Assembly (NCBI GenBank): GCA_020630875.1
Contig: JAHDIH010000002.1
Location: forward strand, 1-64,000
Length of the DNA stretch: 64,000 bases
Reading direction: 5' to 3'
Origin: Deltaproteobacteria bacterium
Lineage (GTDB): Bacteria; Myxococcota_A; Polyangia; Haliangiales; Haliangiaceae
Positions 54,481 to 63,489 of this stretch are shown one piece after another. The translations under genes were made by a program, and so were the position numbers. Below the pieces are notes generated by a model. That model saw nothing but the letters and a program-made list of their open reading frames with translations, did not search any database and was not told the origin of the DNA. Position 1 is the stretch's first letter; the number at the start of each line of letters is the position of its first letter.

Positions 54481-55520
54481 TGCTGTTGCGAGATGGAGTT
54501 ATTTCTTTAACGCAACTTCAGCAAGGCGTCAAAGCCCAAGTACTTTATGGAGGTCGACTTGGCACCAACTTGGTGGAATTGGGCTTTCTTAAGGTTGAAA
54601 CACTATCAAAATATTTGGCAAAGCTGCGTGGCGTTCCCGAGGCTACCGCTTTGATGCTAGAGGCTATCGACATCAATGCCTCTCAACTTTTGTCGCCCAA
54701 TGAAGCCGCCAACTATTTGGCCATACCATTTGCTAAAGACGGAGATAAAACATTGGTAGCGGTAGTCGATCCCAAAGACGACACCGTCATCGTCGCCTTG
54801 ACCCGTAAGCTAGGGCCGATTCAACTCTTTGTAGCTCCTCAACTTCGTATTTTGTACTATTTGGAAAAAGTATACCAAAGGCCTAGGGGAGAGCGTTTTT
54901 TGCGGCCAGCGTCTACATTTCAACGGGGACCATCCGGTGAAAGAAGAAGGTATCGATTTCCCGCCTCAACTACAACAACAGAAAATTTACCAGTGCCACC
55001 GAAACGCGCGGAAGTACATGGCGTTCCTCCCATGCGATATATTGATGCCGTAGCATTGCTTCGGCAAGCGAGAAGTAGAGCTTCAGTGGCCGACACTCTA
55101 ATTAGATTTGCTTCCGGTCGCTTTTCTATGATGGCACTTTTCAGCAAACACGAGGACTCGGCGGTAGGTTGGCGGCTCTATCAAGACGGAGAAATCAATA
55201 AATCACTAGACTACCTAATGAGTCTGGCGTTGCCAATTTCCGGAGACTCTGGTTTTGGTTTTGCTGCAGCACAGAAACTCCCATTTCTAGGGAAGCTAGC
55301 CTCTGACGCGATGGAAGCCAGACTCTGGCGAGCACTAGATCTGGACACGCCTGTACAAGTAATGATTCTTCCAATCTTAATCAACGGAGAAGTCATTGGT
55401 TTTATTTACATCCATTCTGAAAAAACGTTAGACGACGAGCTGCTCAGTGAAGTTACCGAACTTGCTGTTTCAGCCTCCGATTCTATGCAAAAAATTGCAG
55501 ATGAAGAAGCGGAACACTAA
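54459..55520 (+). CDS. MshEN (GspE/PilB N-terminal)-domain protein without ATPase
   Basis: 353 residues from ATG 54459 (TTG 54447 is possible). The N-terminal 120 residues match the MshEN/T2SSE_N domain of type II secretion and type IV pilus ATPases (LGTLLLRDGVISLTQLQQ, GRLGTNLVELGFL, AIPFAKDGDKTLVAVVDP), which binds c-di-GMP in some members. A basic Arg-rich linker (140-180) follows, then a GAF-like domain (about 205-353: PVQVMILPILINGEVIGFIYIH). There is no Walker A, so it is not an ATPase. A c-di-GMP-linked regulator or adaptor is plausible. Confidence 0.7.
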   Translation: MGLKLGTLLLRDGVISLTQLQQGVKAQVLYGGRLGTNLVELGFLKVETLSKYLAKLRGVPEATALMLEAIDINASQLLSPNEAANYLAIPFAKDGDKTLVAVVDPKDDTVIVALTRKLGPIQLFVAPQLRILYYLEKVYQRPRGERFLRPASTFQRGPSGERRRYRFPASTTTTENLPVPPKRAEVHGVPPMRYIDAVALLRQARSRASVADTLIRFASGRFSMMALFSKHEDSAVGWRLYQDGEINKSLDYLMSLALPISGDSGFGFAAAQKLPFLGKLASDAMEARLWRALDLDTPVQVMILPILINGEVIGFIYIHSEKTLDDELLSEVTELAVSASDSMQKIADEEAEH

Positions 55521-55523
55521 GTA

Positions 55524-56210
55524 TCATCCGTAGAGGGTTGGATCTTCTATCTGGGCTTCTTCGAATCCCTTGATTCTTAATGTACAAGCGTCGCACCGAC
55601 CGCATGCTTTAGATTCAATAGGACTGTAACATGAGTGCGTTTCGCTGTAGTCGACGCCATTTTGCATGCCCACAAGAATAATTTCCGCCTTGGTCATGTC
55701 TACGAGAGGCATGTGAAACCTGAGACGCTTACCGCCAACAGACGCCGTGGTTCCTAGATTTGCCGCAGTTTCGAACGCTCTAATGTATTCTTTCCCACAA
55801 TCAGGATACCCACTAGCATCGAGTACGTTGACTCCGATGTAGATGTCTCGCGATCCAATGGTTTCCGCCCACGCGGTTGCCAGCGATAGAAATACCGTAT
55901 TTCTGGCCGGAACGTAGGTCGATGGAATTCCTTCTTTGGCGATGGTTTCCGAGTCCCGATCTTTTGGCACGTCAATATCCGGTCGAGTCAACGCAGATGC
56001 CGCCAGTGTTGCAAAATCAAACTCAAAGACTTTGTGGCTGGCAACCTTAAATCGCTTCGCGGCAATTTCTGCGGCTTGTAGTTCACACCGGTGCAGTTGT
56101 CCGTAAGCGATGGTCAACGCATGAACCTCATCGTGACGCTTCGCAGCAATCGAAAGTACGGTGGTCGAATCAAGCCCTCCAGAAAGAAGCACTATCGCTT
56201 TATCCTTCAT
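55524..56210 (-). CDS. queC: 7-cyano-7-deazaguanine synthase
   Basis: 228 residues from ATG 56210, which has GGAGG 8 bases ahead; a longer reading is rejected. The PP-loop LLSGGLDSTT binds ATP, and a C-terminal zinc site is formed by HSCYSP and CGRCDAC. It converts 7-carboxy-7-deazaguanine to preQ0 in queuosine synthesis. Divergent from the kinase remnant. Confidence 0.93.
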   Translation of the reverse strand: MKDKAIVLLSGGLDSTTVLSIAAKRHDEVHALTIAYGQLHRCELQAAEIAAKRFKVASHKVFEFDFATLAASALTRPDIDVPKDRDSETIAKEGIPSTYVPARNTVFLSLATAWAETIGSRDIYIGVNVLDASGYPDCGKEYIRAFETAANLGTTASVGGKRLRFHMPLVDMTKAEIILVGMQNGVDYSETHSCYSPIESKACGRCDACTLRIKGFEEAQIEDPTLYG

Positions 56211-56261
56211 TGCAGCAACCTCCCAAAGGACGAAGTTTTGGTCAAGGATGGATGTACGCTG

Positions 56262-56603
56262 ATGCCCGCCCAAGTATTGTCTTTTGATCAAAATCCAGAT
56301 GGGTTAAAAGATTTCGTGTCGGTTTCGCCCCATCTTACAGAAGATGAAGCTCTTGCAGTTCTGACAGGGACCTCGCAAAGGTCAGAACATCTACTAGAAT
56401 GCAGTAGATGTCGCGACTTAATAGCTGAACTTGCAAAGAATGTCGAAAGCCACGCAAGCCTTGCAGCGGCAACACTAACCTACGGAACTAACAGCGCTCT
56501 TGCGCAAATAGAAGCTGGTGATTTCGTGGGTCGCTACCAACTACTTGAAGTCTTGGGACGCGGCGGACTCGGAGTTCGTGGCTTTCAGGAAGCGATTGAA
56601 TAA
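56262..56603 (+). pseudogene. Truncated Ser/Thr protein kinase (N-terminal fragment)
   Basis: 113 residues. The N terminus (HLTEDEALAVLTG, then HLLECSRCRDLIAEL with CxxC) is like the zinc-finger-containing leader of Myxococcota Ser/Thr kinases. It continues into the kinase glycine loop (GDFVGRYQLLEVLGRGGLGV) and stops 8 residues later with a TAA, before the catalytic Lys. All catalytic motifs are missing. Another frame carries on to the porin end (about 33 codons, FVAFRKRLNKYFRQ), not recognised. Probably a gene broken by deletion. Confidence 0.75.
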
Positions 56604-56649
56604 ATACTTCCGCCAACTCTTTCAACGGCACCTGTTGCATAAGTCAAAC

Positions 56650-57936
56650 TTAAAAGCCAACGTGCAGCAGTAGTTCGACTCTTTGATTGTCAAGCTTTCG
56701 CCCGCTTTGCTCCAGGGGAAGTGTGTAGTTCAACAAAAATTTACTGTACCAATTGGGAGAATATACCACTCCTAAGGTGTGCTCTTGCAATCGGTCAATT
56801 TTTAGAAGATCGCTAGGATCAAGCATCGAGTAACGATATCCTGCCCATAGTCTTTCAGAGATTCTTCCGTGAAGCTCCCCATGGACCCCAATGGCTAGCT
56901 CATCTCCGCCGCCTGAGGTTTCAAAAGTGGAACGACGGACCAAAGCCTGAGCCCCGACTTTAAACTTTTCAGCAGCGTAGTGAAAACCGAACGCTCCAGA
57001 CAAACGCGTGCTATCGAGTCTCATTGGGAATTCTCCGTCACTGTCCTTGCTAAAGCGCGCCGTCAACCACACGCGCAAAGCGTCGGTTTGGCCGACCAGC
57101 GCCCCCGACACTGCAGGTTGGTCGTTATCTGCGGCTGCCTCATTAGGACCGTTACCGTTTTGCACCGCAACTTCCCACCCCAACGAGAAATTTCCTGTGG
57201 TCGCCGGCTCTGAACGAATCGCCACTCCAATATCCCTGTTGATTCCCAACCCGATTAGCGGAAAGCCTTCGCCAATGGCAACCCCCCTACTAGAAAGTGC
57301 TCTGTTTACGAAGTGCCGTGACTCATTGGATGCATTTTCCTCTCCATCAAAAAGCGGCTTGAAGTGCCCGGCTCTAAGCTCAACATTGTCGCCCAACTTG
57401 TAATCAACGTAGGCGTCACGAAGGCCAAATGCCAATTGCCCGGTCAAATCGTTTGCGCCAGTTCTTTCATCTGCTGCGCCCTCTATCGACAAGACGACCG
57501 TGACTTTGTCTTTGTAATTTGCTTGAACGCCCAATCTAGCATTTTGCAACGCGAAGCCGTCGGTTCTTCCGACAAAAGCTGTCCCACTATCATTCTGGGT
57601 CCACCGTCCTAGTGTTCGCACGTAACCAGAAAGCTGTGCAGTCCAAGAGTCCGAATTAACAATGTAGATGCCATGCTCCGGTTCCATCTTCTCAACGGTT
57701 TCAGGTTTGTTTTCCTCCGCTGCGGCCGTGTCCGATGTGGTGTTTTTGGTCGGGCTTTCAATCGTTGGCTCCGGTTCTTCCACAGCAGGTAGGTTTTTGG
57801 GCGGTGCGATCGGCTCAATCCCTACAGGCGGAACTTCCGCGGAAGAATCCGAGGGAATTTCCTCTACCGGTGGGGGCTCTGCTACCGCGCTTACGGTTAG
57901 TGCGAAAGGTAGGAGAACAATAGATGGGATTTTCAC
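56650..57936 (-). CDS. Phosphate-selective porin O/P-like outer-membrane protein
   Basis: 428 residues: signal peptide (VSAVAEPP), a Pro/Glu/Thr-rich linker (25-80), then a beta-barrel starting GIYIVNSDSWTAQLSGYVRT, with QNARLGVQANYKD, RDAYVDYKLGDNVELRAGHFKPLF and a terminal Phe (LLLHVGF), fitting the OprO/OprP family. It may import anions such as phosphate or polyphosphate. The long low-complexity linker before the barrel is unusual; it may span the periplasm. Confidence 0.78.
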   Translation of the reverse strand: MKIPSIVLLPFALTVSAVAEPPPVEEIPSDSSAEVPPVGIEPIAPPKNLPAVEEPEPTIESPTKNTTSDTAAAEENKPETVEKMEPEHGIYIVNSDSWTAQLSGYVRTLGRWTQNDSGTAFVGRTDGFALQNARLGVQANYKDKVTVVLSIEGAADERTGANDLTGQLAFGLRDAYVDYKLGDNVELRAGHFKPLFDGEENASNESRHFVNRALSSRGVAIGEGFPLIGLGINRDIGVAIRSEPATTGNFSLGWEVAVQNGNGPNEAAADNDQPAVSGALVGQTDALRVWLTARFSKDSDGEFPMRLDSTRLSGAFGFHYAAEKFKVGAQALVRRSTFETSGGGDELAIGVHGELHGRISERLWAGYRYSMLDPSDLLKIDRLQEHTLGVVYSPNWYSKFLLNYTLPLEQSGRKLDNQRVELLLHVGF

Positions 57937-57975
57937 ATTAGGACGTTAGCCGACTGTAGAAGCGACAATCAAGCG

Positions 57976-59034
57976 CTATGAGAAAAACGTGCTCAAAGCG
58001 TCCGCTACATGCTGTAGTTCTGCGTCTGTTAGCTGAGGATAAAGTGGTATTGCCAACAATTCCTTACTTGCCACCACAGCGTTAGACAACTCGCCGAATA
58101 CTCGATGACCGCCCACCATCGCACAGCCCATATTCGGTATTAGCTGAGGATAGTAGATTCGACTGTCAATACTTGCCTTGGCTAAATGAACTTTCAAGTC
58201 ATCTCTTTGCTTGGTCCGCACCACATAGTAATTGCAGACATGGTCATTGGAGCGTTTGGGGGCTGAAACGTTTGCTAGCGGCGCTAGGGCTGTGTCGTAG
58301 AATGAGGCGATTTCTCGTCGCCGAAGAATCCATTGGTCGACAAAGTTCATCTTCTCTTCCAGCACTTTGGCTTGCAGTACGTCCATTCGGAAGTTACCTC
58401 CCAAGATCGAAAACTCGCCGCTGCTTGATCTTCCGTGTTGGCGTAGCTGACGCATTTTTTCTGCCAGCTCATCCTCATTGGTGAGTATCGCACCGCCATC
58501 ACCGAACGCACCGAGAACCTTACTCGGAAAAAATGATAGTGTTGTGGCAAGCCCTGCGTGTTTAGCGCCAAAGCTTTGTGCATTATCAAAAATTACTGGA
58601 ATTCCCGCCGCAGAAACAAGACTGGGTTCGCCAAACAAACCTACAGTCAAAACGCATTTTGTCTTGTGGGTAATGGCGCGCTTGACTTCTCGCTCATCCA
58701 AATTCCATGTAACAGGATCAATGTCGACAAAAACGGCAGTAGCACCAAGTCTTGCAATCGCTTCAAACGTGGCCACAAAGGTAAACGGAGTAGTAATCAC
58801 TTCGTCTCCTGGTCCAATGCCCAAACTGGTCAAAGAAACAACTAGTGCGTCAGTTCCAGAAGAAACCGCAATAGCATGACGGGCCCCATGATATTCGGCA
58901 AGTTTCGTTTCAAACGGAACCAACTTTGCAATAGAAACAAACTGACCATGGTCGATTACAACTTTGATGGCTGAATCGATAACATCACGCATCGAGCTGA
59001 CTTCTCGCTCGATATTCGCAAAGGGGACTTCCAC
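57976..59034 (-). CDS. DegT/DnrJ/EryC1/StrS aminotransferase
   Basis: 352 residues from GTG 59034, whose EVPFANIEREV matches the family's usual first residues; TTG 59064 would add 10. PLP fold: SSGTDALVVSL, TTPFTFVATFEA, FDNAQSFGA (Asp contact), and the Schiff-base Lys in FFPSKVLGAFGDGGAIL. These enzymes transaminate keto-sugars, often UDP-linked, for LPS or polysaccharide. It may serve the sugar locus at 3.4-7.5 kb, but that is inferred. The YtpQ-like gene ends 47 bases upstream on the same strand. Confidence 0.85.
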   Translation of the reverse strand: MEVPFANIEREVSSMRDVIDSAIKVVIDHGQFVSIAKLVPFETKLAEYHGARHAIAVSSGTDALVVSLTSLGIGPGDEVITTPFTFVATFEAIARLGATAVFVDIDPVTWNLDEREVKRAITHKTKCVLTVGLFGEPSLVSAAGIPVIFDNAQSFGAKHAGLATTLSFFPSKVLGAFGDGGAILTNEDELAEKMRQLRQHGRSSSGEFSILGGNFRMDVLQAKVLEEKMNFVDQWILRRREIASFYDTALAPLANVSAPKRSNDHVCNYYVVRTKQRDDLKVHLAKASIDSRIYYPQLIPNMGCAMVGGHRVFGELSNAVVASKELLAIPLYPQLTDAELQHVADALSTFFS

Positions 59035-59080
59035 GAGACCAGAAACGTGGCTTCTTTTCCTCAATAAAGCAAGGTTTAGT

Positions 59081-60331
59081 TTAAGTCATGACGTCTGGAG
59101 TAACCCCAGTCGCTGCCAGCTCTGAATCAGTGGGAAAGCTCCTCACTTCATATCGCTTTGGGTAATACTCCGTGGCTCCCAACCGTTCCCCAAAATGCGT
59201 CATTGCCAGCTCAAACGGAATCATCCATACCTTTTGATTTTCCGGGTCGAGCAACATGTACGTTTCTACTTCTGGCAGAAGCGTGAAAACTCCTTTGGTC
59301 CATGTTGCGGTTTCTGCGGAGACGTCCCAGCCATCCTCTGTCTCTGCGCCGTAAACACTATGGGTTGCCACGAACAAATCGATGCCTTCTTGCTCAAAGT
59401 ACTCCTCCAATAGTTCCTTTTGCTCTCCGTATTCCACCGAGCGTTCTATGATTCTCTCATTTCGATAACAAGCCAACGGATGTTCCTGCTCACCCGCATC
59501 GGAAAACACCACCTCGAGTTCCTTTTCGGGATAGAATACCCGCCACGCATCATCTTCTAATACAATTGGTATTAGGGAAATCGGACGGTCATTCTCTTGA
59601 GCACTTTTGCCAAGTATCATCGCAGCAAGTAAACCCTGAGGATCTTGCGACCCTGTGACCAAAATTTGCGAGCGGGTAGCACATAACGCTACTGGATTGC
59701 CCTTAACCTGCAGCTTCTCGATAATGTCTTTGGTTGTAATTCTTGAAACATCATAACAGTCAGACCAAGAAGAAACGTAAAGACCTGGAAGTGGCTCCTG
59801 CCATTTTCCACCTGACATATTTCTTAGGTTTGCCGATGCGATTTGCATGGCACTCTCAAGTGATACGTCCCACTCCTGCAATTTGCTGAGAGAAAGTGAT
59901 CGAATTGCCTCTTCAGAGTCGATGGCTAAATCGACGTTAAAAATACCAGCGATCGTAGATGGACTTCTCAGCGTCTCCGCGTCTCCACCCATGATCGTTC
60001 CAGTCAATGCCTTGATGCGCAGCGATTCGCGCACAGAACGTGGACGGACTACTGGCAAGATATTTCCCGCCACGTCAGCAAATGCCTGCGGCTCCTCCCC
60101 CATGGATATCGCAGTTGCTGCAAACCTTTGGAGAACCTCTTTTTTGAATTTGCGAGGCGCGCGATTGTATTCTTGATACACATTCCCCAGAAAGGTCTGA
60201 CCGGATTCAAATTTCACGATAAATTGGTCTGGGTCGTAGCTAGAAGAGATATTTGGTTGCATGCGTGAGACCTCAGACAAAAACAGTTTGGCAAATTTGT
60301 CGCGACTGATGGCTCGGTTGAAAAGGGACAT
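59081..60331 (-). CDS. YtpQ/DUF1444-like protein
   Basis: 416 residues from ATG 60331, with TAGG 5 bases ahead; a GTG at 60346 is less likely. The start MSLFNRAISRDKFAKLFL and the FLGNVYQEYNRAPRKFKKEVLQRF region resemble the DUF1444 (YtpQ) family, of unknown function. No membrane segments or signal, so cytoplasmic. The C-terminal part is acidic. The assignment rests on the N-terminal third only. Confidence 0.6.
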   Translation of the reverse strand: MSLFNRAISRDKFAKLFLSEVSRMQPNISSSYDPDQFIVKFESGQTFLGNVYQEYNRAPRKFKKEVLQRFAATAISMGEEPQAFADVAGNILPVVRPRSVRESLRIKALTGTIMGGDAETLRSPSTIAGIFNVDLAIDSEEAIRSLSLSKLQEWDVSLESAMQIASANLRNMSGGKWQEPLPGLYVSSWSDCYDVSRITTKDIIEKLQVKGNPVALCATRSQILVTGSQDPQGLLAAMILGKSAQENDRPISLIPIVLEDDAWRVFYPEKELEVVFSDAGEQEHPLACYRNERIIERSVEYGEQKELLEEYFEQEGIDLFVATHSVYGAETEDGWDVSAETATWTKGVFTLLPEVETYMLLDPENQKVWMIPFELAMTHFGERLGATEYYPKRYEVRSFPTDSELAATGVTPDVMT

Positions 60332-60430
60332 GGTGCCTATTAGCACGGCATAAATCTATCGCAACATGAGCTGTACTCAAACGGGTACAAATCGCTGGTA
60401 TGCGACGCGTCAATCCGCTATGTTCTGGCA

Positions 60431-62485
60431 ATGCATCGTCCTACTCTTTTACTTGTTGACGGAGATGCCCGCAGTTTAGGCGTCCTAGAGATGGCCCTCC
60501 GTAAAGCGGGTTTCGGTGTTACCGCCGTGATGAGTGGTAGTGAGGCATTGGCAACGATTTCTAGTGGCATACCGGATTTGATCATCTCCGACACACAGCT
60601 GGCTGATGGGGATGGCTACTCCTTTTGCAAAGACGTGAAGATGAACGAGGAATGGCAGGACCTGCCATTTATATTCCTTACGAGTGAAACAGCGATTGAA
60701 GAAAAAATTAAGGGACTGGAACTTGGTGTCGACGAATACCTAACTAAACCTATCTACATCAAAGAAATTTTGACCCGGGTTAGGATGATGCTTCAACGAA
60801 AAGAGCAATCGAAGCTCGCGCCAAAGAAAAACTCCAACACCACCTTTCAAGGTGCCCTTTCTGACTTGGGGGTCGTAGATCTTTTTCAAACCATCGGCGT
60901 GAGTAGAAAGTCAGGTGTCATCCGCCTTTCGCACGCAGTAGGTAAAGAAGGCGCCGTATTCTTTCGCGATGGAAAAGTGATCGATGCCGATTGCGGAAAG
61001 CTGGTAGGAGAAGAAGCGGTCTATCGCCTTCTGACTTGGCAGAACGGTGAGTTTGAAGTGGTGTTTCAAAACGTGCGCCGAAAAACCAGAATAGAGACCA
61101 CAAACCACGGACTCTTGATGGAAGGAATGAGACAACTCGACGAGTGGGATCGTTTGGCGGAGCAACTTCCCTCTTTGGACGCCAATTGTGCTGTAGACAT
61201 CCTGGCACTGCATCAACAGCTTGCAACGCTACCAGATAAGTTCAACGGAATTCTTAAAAACGTCAGCGGGCAAACCTCACTAATGGACGTCATCGATGAT
61301 TCTCCCTACAGCGGACTGGAAACTTTAGACTGCTTAGCGAAACTTTACTTTGACGGCATTCTTGTCGAAGTAGCATCCGTAAAAAAGGCTCCCCATCAGG
61401 AATCAGGACTTCTTGCAGCCCATTGGTTGGTAGATAGTAAGGCTCTTGGGACGGTCAACCCGGTTCCTGCCAGTGAATTATTTGCAGGGGCCACCACGAG
61501 CCCTACGGAATCCAGAGCGTCGACTCCTATTGCCAACTTGGAAGCCAAAGCAAAAACGGCGCTTCTTGATGACGAGTTAGAGCAGCCAACCAACCCTGAG
61601 CCGATAGCCGACGGCGACCAACCAACAGACCCAATCACAGAACGACCGAAGCTACGAACCAAAAGTTCTGACGGAGAAGCTCGCGCCACAGCTACCGGCG
61701 AACTCATCTCTAACGTCGTATTGAGAACGAGCTCTCCGGCTCATCCAGATGCAACTCCACTTCCTCAAAAAGTCGACCAGCCGGAAACGCGAAGGTCTGC
61801 CGAAGCGTCGGACGTGGCAGACATCATCGTGGCGGCCCCCAAAAAGTCCTGGCGTGTCCCGGTCATTATGGGGCTCGTTGGTGTCGCTGCGCTATTTTTT
61901 GCTTTTCGCGCTAACGACTCATCCGCAACTTATTCTAAGAAGTCAAAGCCCGCGGTAGGTAGCAGCACAGCAGCATTAATGCAACCGAGCTCATCAGCTG
62001 CGTCCGAACTCGAAATCACAGACGAAGAAGCCGATGCCTCTAGCACGGGCTCAACCTCAGTATCAAAGACCGCACTCAAGTCGAGCAGCGTTAAGAAATC
62101 AAAAAGCAATTCTAAGTCAAACAAGTCATCCAAACCAGACTCTAAACGCATGGTAAGAAGGGCCAAACGTCTAAAAGACCAAGGCAGATATGGTGAGGCA
62201 CTTTTGGAAGTAGAAAAGGCTTTAGCCGTCTCGCGACGTAGGTCTACTGAATTACTAAGAGTTGAGCTTCTATCAGAACTTGGCCAAAAAGATAGAGCAT
62301 TGCGGGACGTTGACAAACTTTTAAAGCGCAACCCAAGTTACGCAACGGCTTGGGCGAGAAAAGGTACTCTACTTTGGAGAAGCGGAAAACGCGCAAGCGC
62401 GAAACAGGCGTACCAAAAATATTTGGAGCTTGAGCCCACTGGCAATCGAGCTGAACAAATTAGGGCACTAACAGGTATCCCATAA
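60431..62485 (+). CDS. Response regulator - DUF4388 - TPR membrane protein
   Basis: 684 residues. Order: receiver domain (1-125) with the acidic pair, phospho-acceptor Asp (PDLIISDTQLADGDG, about 54) and Lys in DEYLTKPI; DUF4388/PATAN domain (about 135-290: FQGALSDLGVVDLFQTIGVSRKSGVI); a low-complexity region (360-475); one membrane helix (about 477-495); a Ser/Lys-rich linker; and two TPR units (about 580-680). An output that crosses the membrane from a phosphorylation receiver is unusual. tsaD starts inside its stop codon (TAATG). Confidence 0.8.
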   Translation: MHRPTLLLVDGDARSLGVLEMALRKAGFGVTAVMSGSEALATISSGIPDLIISDTQLADGDGYSFCKDVKMNEEWQDLPFIFLTSETAIEEKIKGLELGVDEYLTKPIYIKEILTRVRMMLQRKEQSKLAPKKNSNTTFQGALSDLGVVDLFQTIGVSRKSGVIRLSHAVGKEGAVFFRDGKVIDADCGKLVGEEAVYRLLTWQNGEFEVVFQNVRRKTRIETTNHGLLMEGMRQLDEWDRLAEQLPSLDANCAVDILALHQQLATLPDKFNGILKNVSGQTSLMDVIDDSPYSGLETLDCLAKLYFDGILVEVASVKKAPHQESGLLAAHWLVDSKALGTVNPVPASELFAGATTSPTESRASTPIANLEAKAKTALLDDELEQPTNPEPIADGDQPTDPITERPKLRTKSSDGEARATATGELISNVVLRTSSPAHPDATPLPQKVDQPETRRSAEASDVADIIVAAPKKSWRVPVIMGLVGVAALFFAFRANDSSATYSKKSKPAVGSSTAALMQPSSSAASELEITDEEADASSTGSTSVSKTALKSSSVKKSKSNSKSNKSSKPDSKRMVRRAKRLKDQGRYGEALLEVEKALAVSRRRSTELLRVELLSELGQKDRALRDVDKLLKRNPSYATAWARKGTLLWRSGKRASAKQAYQKYLELEPTGNRAEQIRALTGIP

Positions 62486-63489
62486 TGCTAACCCTTGGAA
62501 TTGAAAGCTCATGTGACGACACATCGGTTGCGATTCTGGATGGAGACAAAATCCTAGCCAACGTTGTCGCGAGTCAAACCATTCACAAGAAATTTGGTGG
62601 CGTAGTGCCCGAGTTGGCTTCCCGACAACATGTCGTCGCCATTGATTCTGTCATTAAGGAAGCTTTGTCTGTTTCAGATAAATCCCTTGGCCAGCTCGAT
62701 TTGATAGCAGCGACCCACGCACCCGGTCTTGTCGGCGGACTGTTGGTAGGAATGCAAGCTGCCAAAGGTCTTGCTCTTGGATCTGGCGTTCCCTTTCTTG
62801 GTGTACATCACCTAGAAGGTCATTTGTCGGCGACTTTTCTTACCGACGACCCAGTAGTTTTTCCACATTTAGCACTGGTCGTTTCCGGAGGACATTCGCA
62901 AATTATTCTCGCGGAGAAGTTCGGCCGTTACAAACTGGTAGGGGGCACAAGAGATGACGCAGCAGGAGAAGCGTTCGACAAAGTCGCTAAGATTCTTGGA
63001 CTAGGTTATCCGGGAGGACGTTACGTAGACGAACGTGCCAAACTGGGCAACCCCACTGCGGTTCCTTTTCGCCCGATTATGACCTTGAAGAAGTCCGGCC
63101 TCGACTTTTCATTCAGTGGCCTAAAAACAGCCGTTCGCAACTACTTGATTGACAATCCGTCACTGGACGAACAAGGCGTCAACGATCTGTGCGCCAGTTT
63201 TCAGCATACGGTAGTCGAAGTCTTGGTTAGAAAAACAACAAGCGCCGTCAAAATGTACAACGTTCCAGCCGTCCAAGTATGTGGGGGCGTGGCATGTAAT
63301 TCAGGGCTTCGGACGGCTATGAGAGCCGCGGGAGCCGAACATGGGTTCTCTGTTCACATCGCGAAGCCAGCACTGTGTACTGACAATGGAGCCATGATAG
63401 CCGCTGCGGCGCATCGCAGATTTGCCATCTCAGGACAAAGTCCGATGAGTTTGTCACCGCAGGCCAACTTTCCTCTGGATACTCTATGA
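62485..63489 (+). CDS. tsaD: tRNA N6-adenosine threonylcarbamoyltransferase
   Basis: 334 residues. LGIESSCDDTSVAIL, the metal site HHLEGH (from His108), SGGHSQIIL and GEAFDKVAKILGLGYPGG fit TsaD/Gcp. With TsaB and TsaE it puts the t6A modification on A37 of ANN-reading tRNAs. The ATG shares a base with the previous stop (TAATG) and its TGA overlaps the rsmA ATG (ATGA), so three genes are tightly coupled. Confidence 0.95.
   Translation: MLTLGIESSCDDTSVAILDGDKILANVVASQTIHKKFGGVVPELASRQHVVAIDSVIKEALSVSDKSLGQLDLIAATHAPGLVGGLLVGMQAAKGLALGSGVPFLGVHHLEGHLSATFLTDDPVVFPHLALVVSGGHSQIILAEKFGRYKLVGGTRDDAAGEAFDKVAKILGLGYPGGRYVDERAKLGNPTAVPFRPIMTLKKSGLDFSFSGLKTAVRNYLIDNPSLDEQGVNDLCASFQHTVVEVLVRKTTSAVKMYNVPAVQVCGGVACNSGLRTAMRAAGAEHGFSVHIAKPALCTDNGAMIAAAAHRRFAISGQSPMSLSPQANFPLDTL

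Noticed and set aside
56211..56261. Possible preQ1 riboswitch before queC
   Set aside because: Only 51 bases separate the divergent starts and no preQ1-I core or A-rich tail is visible; the GGAGG is an ordinary ribosome site.
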